From a virus, in the IMG/VR virus record IMGVR_UViG_3300037961_000238, positions 1-22,423 of that record: a stretch of DNA of 22,423 nt, one strand, 5' to 3'. Shown in pieces: positions 1 through 6,245 of this stretch (its first letter is position 1; every line of letters starts with the position of its first letter). Both the position numbers and the translations under genes were made by a program. The notes beneath the pieces are model-generated. The model was not told where the DNA came from, ran no database searches, and saw nothing but the letters and a program-made list of their open reading frames with translations.

Positions 1-132
1 ACCAACTCGCTTCCGCTTCGTATTGTGGACTTCGTGGATGGGCCTAAGAGTTCAGTAGGTGATGCTTTCACCGACTGTATTGTTACCTATCTCCCACTTA
101 GCCATGCCTACGAAACCAAGCTCGGCGTTTAA
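1..132 (+). CDS. 3' end of an unidentified gene upstream of the capsid gene (partial)
   Basis: Frame 1 is open from the first base to a TAA at 130-132 and encodes the last 43 residues of a protein whose start lies outside the window. The fragment ends in residues SHAYETKLGV. I do not recognise it. Its place directly before the major capsid gene, only 13 bases from the capsid ATG, suggests a head-morphogenesis protein, but this is inference from position. The capsid Shine-Dalgarno site AAGGAG begins inside its stop codon, so the two genes are probably co-transcribed. Confidence 0.6.
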   Translation, partial: TNSLPLRIVDFVDGPKSSVGDAFTDCIVTYLPLSHAYETKLGV

Positions 133-145
133 GGAGACTTAGGAA

Positions 146-1054
146 ATGGCTATTTCACGCGCACAAATGTTGAAAGAACTGCTCCCCGGTCTCAATGCCT
201 TATTTGGATTGGAGTATGAGCGGTACGACGACGAGCACACGATGATTTACGAAACTGAATCATCTGAGCGTTCGTTTGAGGAAGAGGTAAAGCTGTCCGG
301 CTTTGGTGCCGCACCAGTTAAAGCTGAAGGCGCGGCCATCAGCTATGACTCGGCGCAAGAGTCGTTCACTGCTAGGTATAATCATGAAACGATTGCTCTC
401 GGCTTCAGTATCACAGAAGAAGCAATGGAGGACAATCTATATGACTCACTGTCTGCAAGATACACAAAAGCTCTTGCAAGGGCAATGGCGCATACCAAGC
501 AAGTGAAGTCAGCGAATCCGTTGAACAACGGTTTCAACACCTTCCAATCTGGTGACGGCGTTACGCTGTTCAGCACGGCTCACCCGCTGGTGAATGGTGG
601 CACTAATGCCAACCGTCCTACCACTGCGGCTGATCTGAACGAAACCTCTCTGGAAGATGCTGTGATTAACATCGCCGCATTTACCGATGAGCGTGGACTG
701 CTGATCGCGGCTCGCCCCCGTCGTTTGATTGTTCCCCCCGCACTTCAGTTTGTAGCAACTCGTTTGCTTGAGACTGAAGGTCGAGTCGGAACTGCTGACA
801 ACGACATCAACGCCCTTCGTAACAACGGGTCAATCCCAGAAGGCTACTCTGTCAATCACTTCTTGACTGACACCAACGCCTTCTTCTTGATTACCGATGT
901 ACCGAACGGCATGAAGCACTTTGAGCGCACCGCGCTTGAAACGTCAATGGACGGAGACTTCGATACAGGAAACGTGCGCTACAAAGCTCGCGCTCGTTAC
1001 TCGTTCGGCGTATCTGATCCACTCGGAATTTACGGCTCGCCCGGAACTTCCTAA
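146..1054 (+). CDS. Major capsid protein (Mu gpT-like / HK97-fold)
   Basis: This 302-residue protein is the probable shell-forming major capsid protein. Features of the Mu gpT-like major head subunit group are an N-terminal helical arm (residues 1-25), an acidic E-loop-like stretch around 35-50, the segment TLFSTAHPLVNGG near 140-152, RPRRLIVPP near 190-198, and the conserved NNGSIPEGYSVNHFLTDTNA region at 227-245 followed by a DVPNG turn. The length matches the family. An AAGGAG site at 131-136 fits the ATG at 146. A strong terminator follows at once, so its transcript probably ends here for the most part, in keeping with its high copy number. The first ten residues resemble those of the 41-residue basic protein at 2812. 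The assignment rests on remembered family features, not on a search. Confidence 0.85.
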   Translation: MAISRAQMLKELLPGLNALFGLEYERYDDEHTMIYETESSERSFEEEVKLSGFGAAPVKAEGAAISYDSAQESFTARYNHETIALGFSITEEAMEDNLYDSLSARYTKALARAMAHTKQVKSANPLNNGFNTFQSGDGVTLFSTAHPLVNGGTNANRPTTAADLNETSLEDAVINIAAFTDERGLLIAARPRRLIVPPALQFVATRLLETEGRVGTADNDINALRNNGSIPEGYSVNHFLTDTNAFFLITDVPNGMKHFERTALETSMDGDFDTGNVRYKARARYSFGVSDPLGIYGSPGTS

Positions 1055-1060
1055 AATGTC

Positions 1061-1082
1061 GGGGGGCTTTGCCCCCCTTTTT
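1061..1082 (+). terminator. Intrinsic terminator after the capsid gene
   Basis: GGGGGGC and GCCCCCC form a perfect 7-bp G/C stem around a TTT loop and are followed directly by five T. It starts seven bases after the capsid stop codon. This is a textbook rho-independent terminator and the strongest one in the window. It would separate capsid mRNA from the downstream tail operon, or lower expression of that operon by partial read-through. Confidence 0.93.
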
Positions 1083-1093
1083 CCCTGACTAAT

Positions 1094-1109
1094 TGTTCCA
1101 CATGGAACA
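1094..1109. promoter_or_regulatory. parS-like 16-bp near-palindrome (possible ParB site or operator)
   Basis: TGTTCCACATGGAACA lies between the capsid terminator and the next gene. It has 6-bp inverted arms (TGTTCC / GGAACA) around ACAT. It differs at one position from the perfect palindrome TGTTCCACGTGGAACA, which fits the bacterial chromosomal parS consensus TGTTnCACGTGnAACA; the left half-site is intact. It could bind host ParB, or it could be an operator for the downstream operon. No clear sigma70 promoter could be placed beside it. The sequence match is direct observation; the function is inference. Confidence 0.45.
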
Positions 1110-1138
1110 TTAGACACTAGCCAAGACAGGAGAATCAC

Positions 1139-1621
1139 ATGGCTAATACTACATTCAGCGGTGCCGTCCGCTCTGAAAATGGTTTTTCAGACATCACCAA
1201 AAATTCCACTACTGGCTCTATTACCAGCACCATGACGTTATCCACCTACGAGGCGACGATTACCGTGGCTGACGGTGCAACGACAGGTAAGGAAGCCGCT
1301 ATTGGCATCCCCTCAAACTTTATCCCTATGGGTGTGTTGGTCGCTGTTACCACAGCTTCCGCTAACTCCGTCAACCTTAACGACATTGGCACCGATGCAG
1401 ACACTGACGGCTTTGTCGATGGTATCTCTGCCGCTGTCAACTCTACAGGCTTCAAAGGGTTTTTCCCCTGCAATGGCGTTCTCGGGATGTCCGGTGGCAC
1501 AACCACTGCGTCTACAGAAACAGCAGACGAAGTAGAGATTGTGCTTTCTGGCGATCCGGGTGGCGACACAGTTGTTGTCCTCAAGTTTTTCGGCATCTCT
1601 ACCACTTCAGACGCATCATAA
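1139..1621 (+). CDS. Small virion protein, probable head decoration or fibre protein
   Basis: This 160-residue protein is rich in Ser, Thr, Gly and Val. It has no membrane segment and alternates short hydrophobic strands with glycine turns, as in beta-rich decoration or fibre proteins. I recall similar starts (MANTTFSGxVRSENGF) from unnamed proteins beside the capsid gene of marine phages. The GGAG site just upstream fits the ATG at 1139. It is bracketed by two GC-rich hairpins (1061-1082 and 1628-1644) and so may be expressed as its own unit, as expected for a protein made in numbers close to the capsid. The decoration role is inferred from position and composition only. Confidence 0.6.
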   Translation: MANTTFSGAVRSENGFSDITKNSTTGSITSTMTLSTYEATITVADGATTGKEAAIGIPSNFIPMGVLVAVTTASANSVNLNDIGTDADTDGFVDGISAAVNSTGFKGFFPCNGVLGMSGGTTTASTETADEVEIVLSGDPGGDTVVVLKFFGISTTSDAS

Positions 1622-1627
1622 ACTGAC

Positions 1628-1644
1628 GGGGGCATAGCCCCCTT
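1628..1644 (+). terminator. GC hairpin between structural genes (weak terminator or mRNA-end element)
   Basis: GGGGGC and GCCCCC form a perfect 6-bp stem with an ATA loop, seven bases after a stop codon. Only TT follows before ATCTGG, so the U-tract is poor and read-through is likely. The Shine-Dalgarno site GGAGG at 1649-1653 lies just past the stem. It may trim or stabilise the upstream mRNA or attenuate the downstream operon. Confidence 0.6.
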
Positions 1645-1658
1645 ATCTGGAGGATAAG

Positions 1659-2069
1659 ATGGCTGATACAGTCACAAGTAAGACTATTGAGGATGGCCCT
1701 CGCACAGCGATCATGTATTTCACCAACGTCAGTGATGGCACGGGTGAATCGGCTGTTGCCAAGGTAGATGTTTCTGCGTTGAGTTCAGACCCCGCAGGCA
1801 AGGGAGCCTGTACCAGCGTCAACATCGAAAGCATCCAGTACACGACCAAAGGCATGGGTGTGCAAATCTTCTTTGATGCCACCACGAATGTTTTGGCGTG
1901 GGAGTTGATTGCCGACTACGGCGACACGCTGGACTTTTCTGACTTTGTTGGCTTGCCCAACACCGCCGCCGCTTCTGGCAAGACAGGCGACATTCTTTTC
2001 ACAACCACAGGCGCGAGTAGTGGCGACACTTACTCTGTCGTTTTGAAACTGAAAAAGAACTACGGCTGA
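1659..2069 (+). CDS. Small conserved virion protein of unknown function
   Basis: This is a 136-residue acidic to neutral protein with predicted beta strands and no membrane segment. The N-terminal stretch KTIEDGPRTAIMYFTNVSDG resembles unnamed structural proteins of marine phages as I recall them. The segment from 85 to 105 (WELIADYGDTLDFSDF) and the C-terminal strand ending LKLKKNYG look like a compact beta sandwich. The start has a good GGAGG site at 1649-1653. The stop TGA shares its A with the ATG of the next gene, so translation of the basic mini-protein cassette is probably coupled to it. Neck or head-completion roles are possible but not shown. Confidence 0.55.
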   Translation: MADTVTSKTIEDGPRTAIMYFTNVSDGTGESAVAKVDVSALSSDPAGKGACTSVNIESIQYTTKGMGVQIFFDATTNVLAWELIADYGDTLDFSDFVGLPNTAAASGKTGDILFTTTGASSGDTYSVVLKLKKNYG

Positions 2070-2284
2070 TGAGACAGTATTACAAGAAAGGCGGCAAAAC
2101 CAAAAAGAAGTCCAAGTCCCGTGTCAATGAGGCGGGAAACTACACCAAGCCCGGAATGCGAAAGCGGATATTCAACCGAATAAAAGCTGGCGGTAAGGGC
2201 GGTAAGCCGGGGCAATGGTCGGCGCGTAAAGCGCAGATGCTCGCCTCTGCCTACAAGAAAGCTGGGGGAGGATACAAGGACTGA
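2069..2284 (+). CDS. Basic mini-protein with DUF5872-like N-half
   Basis: This 71-residue protein is very rich in Lys, Arg and Gly. It starts with the leader MRQYYKKGGKTKKKSKS, followed by a module with GNYTKPGMRKRIFNRIKAGG and then GKPGQWSARKAQMLA to a KKAGGGYKD end. From memory this second part matches the first half of DUF5872-type proteins of bacteria, phages and large algal viruses; no search was possible. The charge suggests nucleic-acid or shell binding inside the head. It overlaps its neighbours on both sides as TGATG, so it sits in a coupled cassette. The leader recurs in the gene at 2538. Confidence 0.65.
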   Translation: MRQYYKKGGKTKKKSKSRVNEAGNYTKPGMRKRIFNRIKAGGKGGKPGQWSARKAQMLASAYKKAGGGYKD

Positions 2285-2538
2285 TGGCGCTCAAGAAGTC
2301 GCAGAAGTCCCTCAAGAAGTGGACGAAGCAGAAGTGGCGCACCAAGTCTGGCAAGCCCAGTACTCAAGGTGCAAAAGCTACTGGCGAGCGTTACCTTCCT
2401 GAGAAGGCCATCAAGTCCATGTCATCCAAGGAATATGCCGCGACTACGCGGAAAAAACGCGCAGATACTAAGAAAGGCAAGCAACATTCAAAGCAACCCA
2501 AGCGGATTGCCAAGAAGACAGCGAGGCATCGAAAGTAA
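2284..2538 (+). CDS. Basic mini-protein with DUF5872-like C-half
   Basis: This 84-residue protein is dominated by Lys, Arg and Ser. It contains KSLKKWTKQKWRTKSGKPS at about 8-26, then GERYLPEKAIKSMSSKEYA at about 35-53, then a Lys/Arg tail with two KK(G/T) patches. As I recall, these blocks normally follow the GKPGQWSARKAQ block in single polypeptides of the DUF5872 type, so this gene and the one before it look like a split pair. There is no separate Shine-Dalgarno site; the ATG overlaps the upstream stop (TGATG), which suggests reinitiation and roughly equal synthesis. The biochemical role is unknown; DNA or RNA binding is inferred from charge. Confidence 0.6.
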   Translation: MALKKSQKSLKKWTKQKWRTKSGKPSTQGAKATGERYLPEKAIKSMSSKEYAATTRKKRADTKKGKQHSKQPKRIAKKTARHRK

Positions 2539-2807
2539 TGCGTATGTATTACAAGTCAGGCGGCAAGGTCAACAAGAAGTCCATGTCGTGTAATAAGCCA
2601 AGGCGAACGCCTAGCCATCCCAAGAAGAAGTTTGTGGTCAAGGCGTGCGAGGGCGGAAAAGAGAAAATCATCCGCTATGGCGACAAGAATATGAAGATCA
2701 AGAAGAGCCAGCCGGGACGGCGCAAGTCTTTCCGTGCGAGACACAAGTGCGACTCTAAGCCGCCAAGCAAGATGTCCGCTCGTTATTGGTCTTGCAAGAA
2801 CTGGTGA
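2538..2807 (+). CDS. Basic cysteine-containing mini-protein
   Basis: This is an 89-residue basic protein. Residues 1-17 repeat the leader of the gene at 2069 (12 of 17 identical). A conserved-looking core follows: KKFVVKACEGGKEKIIRYGD at 30-49, then KSQPGRRKSFRARHKCD and SARYWSCKNW at the end. Four cysteines (18, 37, 71, 86) could form a small metal site, although the spacing is not a classic zinc finger. I recall this core from small proteins of marine phages and large algal viruses. It starts on a TAATG overlap. A virion-internal nucleic-acid binding role is a guess from charge and position. Confidence 0.62.
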   Translation: MRMYYKSGGKVNKKSMSCNKPRRTPSHPKKKFVVKACEGGKEKIIRYGDKNMKIKKSQPGRRKSFRARHKCDSKPPSKMSARYWSCKNW

Positions 2808-2811
2808 CGAT

Positions 2812-2937
2812 ATGCCTATAAGCAGAGCGCAGATGGGCAAGCAGGTCAAAAACGCGCCCAAATCAAAGAAGATCAAGGCGGCTAAGTGCAGAAACGGCTT
2901 GGCTCGTAGGGGCAGGACGAGAGGGAGGAAAGTCTAA
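2812..2937 (+). CDS. 41-residue Arg/Lys-rich peptide
   Basis: The true start is the ATG at 2812, four bases after the previous stop. An upstream in-frame ATG at 2734 would overlap the preceding gene by 74 bases and is not favoured. The peptide begins MPISRAQMGKQVKNAPKS and ends RNGLARRGRTRGRKV, with one cysteine and no acidic residue. Its first ten residues match those of the major capsid protein at eight positions with different codons. It ends on a TAATG overlap with the adaptor gene. This is the fourth gene of the basic cassette; its role is unknown. Confidence 0.6.
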   Translation: MPISRAQMGKQVKNAPKSKKIKAAKCRNGLARRGRTRGRKV

Positions 2938-3632
2938 TGGCGACTAGCGGAACGACAGCCTTTACTCTTGACTTGTCAGATATATTTGAGGAGGCGTTTG
3001 AGCGAGCAGGTTCTGAGCTACGAAGCGGCTATGACTACCGGACGGCACGGCGCAGTCTGGATTTGTTGATGCTGGAGTGGCAGAACCGTGGTCTTAACTT
3101 GTGGACAGTAAGGGATGCTACGCAGACTCTGACCGCAGGCACCTCGTCATACGATCTGACCTCGGAAAAGCAGGATATTGTAGAGGGGCTTTTGCGAACT
3201 GACGCAGGAGACACCTCCAAGCAGTCTGATCTGACAATGCAAAGAATCTCGGTGAGCCAGTACGCTCATCAGACCAACAAGCTGACGCAGGGCAGGCCGC
3301 TACAGTATTACGTTGAGCGCAAGCCTGCGGGACTGACGTTGCACTTCTGGCCTGTGCCAGACGCGACAACGACCTACACGTTTGCGTATTACTACCTAGA
3401 CAGGATAGAGGACACCGGAAAGCCAGCGTCCAACAACATGGATGTACCAGCGCGGTATCTGCCGTGCATGGTAGCTGGTCTAGCTTATTACATAGCGAGC
3501 AAGAAGCCTGAATCAATACAACTGGCACCAGCACTCAAGGATGTGTACGAAGAGCAGTGGAATCTGGCGGCAGACGCATCCAGAGAAAAGGCATCGCTTT
3601 ACATGGCTCCCGGTGGGTATAACAATTTATGA
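2937..3632 (+). CDS. Head-to-tail adaptor / tail accessory factor (P22 gp4-like style)
   Basis: This 231-residue protein starts with DIFEEAFERAGSE and then ARRSLDLLMLEWQNRGLNLW at about 38-57. That pattern of two helices ending in a Trp-rich turn is typical of P22 gp4-like tail accessory factors. A beta segment with AGTSSYDL and later LHFWPVPDATTTYTFAYYY resembles the sandwich of ring adaptors. A good GAGGGAGG site at 2921-2928 lies at the end of the 41-residue gene. It would join the portal to the tail. The overlap with the next gene is ATGA. The family is assigned from motif memory; a T7 gp11-type adaptor is the alternative. Confidence 0.68.
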   Translation: MATSGTTAFTLDLSDIFEEAFERAGSELRSGYDYRTARRSLDLLMLEWQNRGLNLWTVRDATQTLTAGTSSYDLTSEKQDIVEGLLRTDAGDTSKQSDLTMQRISVSQYAHQTNKLTQGRPLQYYVERKPAGLTLHFWPVPDATTTYTFAYYYLDRIEDTGKPASNNMDVPARYLPCMVAGLAYYIASKKPESIQLAPALKDVYEEQWNLAADASREKASLYMAPGGYNNL

Positions 3633-3973
3633 GCAGTTACGCGAAAGGCTCCAAGGCGTTTGGATTTTGTGATCGGACAGGTTTCCGATATCCACTGCGC
3701 GACTTGGTCAGACAGATTGAGGATGGCCGCTGGAACGGTCTGCTGGTTGGCAGGGATGTTGTAGATCAGGATCAGCCTCAGTTGAAACTGGGGGATGTCA
3801 ATGCGAACGATCCACAGGCGCTTCGGTTTCCGAGACCTGACGACAGCCTTGATGAAAGTCGTGCGCTTTCTGCGTTCGATCCTGTCGGGGGAGGCAATAC
3901 GGCACTTGGAAGCCGGACTGTCGGTCTTGATATGGCGGGTGTTGTTGGGCGGGTAACGGTGGAGACATCCTGA
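3629..3973 (+). CDS. Conserved small neck-region protein of unknown function
   Basis: This 114-residue protein has a well-ordered N-half (GSKAFGFCDRTGFRYPLRDL at 7-26, then GRWNGLLVGRDVVDQDQPQ at about 33-51) and a loosely ordered, Asp/Pro-rich C-half. I recall the N-terminal blocks from many environmental phages, where the gene also sits between adaptor genes. The single Cys in a CDRTGF context does not make a full zinc motif. It begins on an ATGA overlap and ends on a TGATG overlap, so it is coupled to both adaptors and may be part of the neck. Confidence 0.55.
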   Translation: MSSYAKGSKAFGFCDRTGFRYPLRDLVRQIEDGRWNGLLVGRDVVDQDQPQLKLGDVNANDPQALRFPRPDDSLDESRALSAFDPVGGGNTALGSRTVGLDMAGVVGRVTVETS

Positions 3974-4614
3974 TGGCGTTTACGTTTACCTCCCTAAAAC
4001 AGGCGATACAGGATTATTGCGAGTCAAACGAGACTAGCTTTGTCAATAATTTGACAACAATCATTACGCAGGCAGAAGACAAAATCCTGAAGACAGTGCA
4101 ACTGCCTGATTTCCGTAAGAATGTTTCTGGCTCCGTGGCAGGCGGTAACCAGTACCTGATCATGCCTACAGATTTTTTGACACCCTACTCATTAGCTATC
4201 GACAACTCCGGCTTTGAGTATCTGATCTTTAAGGACGTAAACTTTATACGTCAGGCGTACCCGCTAACGACAACGCAGGGAGCGCCCAAGTACTACGGCA
4301 TTTTTAGCCGCACCGCGTTTATTCTCGGCCCCACCCCTGACTCTGCATATGATGCAGAACTGCATTACTTCCACAAGCCCGAATCCATCACCGTGTCTAC
4401 GGACGGCACAAGCTGGCTTGGCACGAATGCTGAGTCAACACTTTTATATGGCTGTCTTGTCGAGGCATACACGTACCTGAAAGGCGATGCCGATATCATG
4501 CAGATGTACATGCAGAGGTACGCAGAGGCGTTGGGCAAGCTGGAGCAGTTAGGTGAGGGGTATAGCACGACGGACAGTTATCGTAGCGGAGAAGTAAGGA
4601 AGCCTAGAGGATGA
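3973..4614 (+). CDS. Adaptor protein, T7 gp11 / tail tubular A-like
   Basis: This 213-residue protein shows the plan of podoviral ring adaptors. An N-terminal helix (TSLKQAIQDYCESNE) is followed by a second helix, ITQAEDKILKTVQLPDFRK. A strand block with QYLIMPTDFLTPYSLAI, residues QGAPKYYGIFSRTAFILGPTP and a YDAELHYFHKP strand come next, and a closing helix with ADIMQMYMQRYAEALGKLEQ. Its strand order resembles the gene at 2937, so the two may be distant paralogs stacked in the neck. It follows a TGATG overlap and ends ATGA. Family identity is inferred without a search. Confidence 0.68.
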   Translation: MAFTFTSLKQAIQDYCESNETSFVNNLTTIITQAEDKILKTVQLPDFRKNVSGSVAGGNQYLIMPTDFLTPYSLAIDNSGFEYLIFKDVNFIRQAYPLTTTQGAPKYYGIFSRTAFILGPTPDSAYDAELHYFHKPESITVSTDGTSWLGTNAESTLLYGCLVEAYTYLKGDADIMQMYMQRYAEALGKLEQLGEGYSTTDSYRSGEVRKPRG

Positions 4615-4901
4615 TTAGTGTTAGCACCACGATGGACGTGGGTAGCGTGCTTGTTGAGACAACAGAGGGTAGAGGGTTTACCCCAGAAGAGATTGCCGAG
4701 AGGTGCCTGAACAGGGTCGTCTCGGTTGCCGATACTGCGATGCCTGAAGTTCAGGCTCAAGCGCAGGCATTCAAGGATCAGATTAGGGCGGTCCTTGTTT
4801 TTTACATGAAAGAGGCCGCGAAAAGCGACCGAACCACTGTGTATAACGCCCTCTTGGATGCTGGGCAAAAAGACTTAGCCGAACTTATCAGGAGAATGTG
4901 A
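4611..4901 (+). CDS. Small conserved helical phage protein
   Basis: This 96-residue protein is mostly helical after residue 20. Characteristic blocks are EGRGFTPEEIAERCLNRVVS, then AQAFKDQIRAVLVFYMKEAA and TVYNALLDAGQKDLAELIRR. I recall close relatives, never named, from the tail regions of many marine podoviruses. There are no membrane or catalytic motifs. The ATG overlaps the upstream TGA (ATGA), although a second Met at residue 8 is possible. The position between an adaptor and a tail surface protein suggests an assembly or minor tail role. Confidence 0.6.
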   Translation: MISVSTTMDVGSVLVETTEGRGFTPEEIAERCLNRVVSVADTAMPEVQAQAQAFKDQIRAVLVFYMKEAAKSDRTTVYNALLDAGQKDLAELIRRM

Positions 4902-4902
4902 T

Positions 4903-5349
4903 ATGGCTTTTAGCGGAAACTACATGTGTACCTCGTTCAAGCAGGAACTGCTTGTGGGCTCACACAACTTTACTGCCAGTAGCGGGGACACCTTTAAACT
5001 GGCTATGTATACCAACAGCGCGAGCTTTGATGCGTCTACGACTGCTTACACCACAAGTAACGAGATTAGCGGAACAGGCTATTCTGCTGGCGGCGGCACC
5101 TTGACCAATGTTACTCCTACCACGTCAGGAACAACGGCGCTTACGGACTTTGCAGACCTTACGTTCTCTTCCAGTACCCTGACGGCGCGTGGCGCTTTGA
5201 TCTACAACACCACCACTGGTAGCGGCTCTGGCACTACAGACACCGTTGTTGTTCTGGATTTTGGTTCTGACAAGTCATCTAGTGCAGGTGACTTTACCAT
5301 CGTGTTCCCCACAGCGGATGCGTCGAACGCGATTATTAGGATTGCATAA
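4903..5349 (+). CDS. Small beta-rich tail or neck surface protein
   Basis: This 148-residue Ser/Thr/Gly-rich protein opens with MAFSGNYMCTSFKQELLVGS and continues with SGDTFKLAMYTNSASFDAST, a start I recall from conserved unnamed phage virion proteins. The rest is alternating strands and turns without a membrane segment, as in a beta sandwich or fibre base. The AGGAGA site at 4890-4895 supports the ATG at 4903. It precedes the fibre block by two bases, so it may be the tail component on which the fibres dock; that is inference. Confidence 0.58.
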   Translation: MAFSGNYMCTSFKQELLVGSHNFTASSGDTFKLAMYTNSASFDASTTAYTTSNEISGTGYSAGGGTLTNVTPTTSGTTALTDFADLTFSSSTLTARGALIYNTTTGSGSGTTDTVVVLDFGSDKSSSAGDFTIVFPTADASNAIIRIA

Positions 5350-5351
5350 TC

Positions 5352-6245
5352 ATGGCGTTAGTCGTAAAGGATCGGGTAAAAGAAACCACCACTTCTACAG
5401 GGACGGGCGCGATCACATTGGCTGGAGCGCAGGCAAACTTTCGCACCTTCTCTTCTGTGCTGTCTAATGCAGATACAACGTATTACGCGATTATTGACAA
5501 CACAAACCTTGACTTTGAAGTGGGTCTTGGCACTTATGCTAGTAGCGGCAATACGATAACCCGGACCACGGTGTTGTCGAGTTCTAATAGCAATAGTGCA
5601 GTCAACTTTTCCGCAGGTACCAAGGATGTAATCTTGACGTATCCTGCTGACAAGGCAGTGTATGAAGAGTCTGATGGCTCCGTTTTGATTGAAAATCTTG
5701 AGCTTAATGCGAATGCAATTAAGTCCACGGATACTAACGGCAACATCCAGCTTTTCCCCAACGGCACCGGATTTACTGAGCTATACGGCAACACCAATGC
5801 TGGAGCGGTTAGATTTAACTGCGAAAGCAACTCTCACGGGGTAACTTTAAAGGGGCCACCTCACTCTGCCGGTGCCACTTATACCCTAGAGCTACCTGAC
5901 GCAACGGGAAGCGCAAGACAGATTCTTAACACTAACGGCAGTGGTAAGCTGGCCTTTACAAACTCCCTGCCTGATCCACTGCTTAAAAGCGCCAACTACA
6001 CCGCTGTAGCAGGTGATTTTGTGGTGGCGACAGCGGGTAGCATTACAATTACGCTCCCCGCCTCACCCAGCGCAGGAAACGCAGTTACCATCAAAGACGG
6101 TACTGGAGCCGCCGCCACGACGACATTTACTGTCGCCAGAAATGGATCAAACATTGCGTCGAGTGCTAGTGATCTGACGTTCGACAAGAACTTTGCAGAA
6201 ATCACCATGACGTACATTAACAGCACCATTGGGTGGAGCGTGTAA
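5352..6245 (+). CDS. Tail fibre / attachment-domain protein
   Basis: This 297-residue protein begins with a recurrent marine-phage fibre attachment domain: VKDRVKETTTSTGTGAITLA, then FRTFSSVL and TTYYAIIDNT, then an AGTKDVILTYPADKAVY block near 88-104. The middle (residues 110-200) holds repeats of the type found in trimeric fibre shafts, including LELNANAIKSTDTNGNIQ and VTLKGP. The last 90 residues form a separate strand-rich domain ending TYINSTIGWSV. It likely anchors or forms a fibre. It stops directly before the GTG start of the first propeller-like protein, so it may be its structural partner. Confidence 0.65.
   Translation: MALVVKDRVKETTTSTGTGAITLAGAQANFRTFSSVLSNADTTYYAIIDNTNLDFEVGLGTYASSGNTITRTTVLSSSNSNSAVNFSAGTKDVILTYPADKAVYEESDGSVLIENLELNANAIKSTDTNGNIQLFPNGTGFTELYGNTNAGAVRFNCESNSHGVTLKGPPHSAGATYTLELPDATGSARQILNTNGSGKLAFTNSLPDPLLKSANYTAVAGDFVVATAGSITITLPASPSAGNAVTIKDGTGAAATTTFTVARNGSNIASSASDLTFDKNFAEITMTYINSTIGWSV

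Noticed and set aside
1083-1138. sigma70 promoter for the downstream operon
   Set aside because: TTGTTC at 1093-1098 could be a -35 box, but no acceptable -10 box lies 16-18 bases away, so I do not call it.
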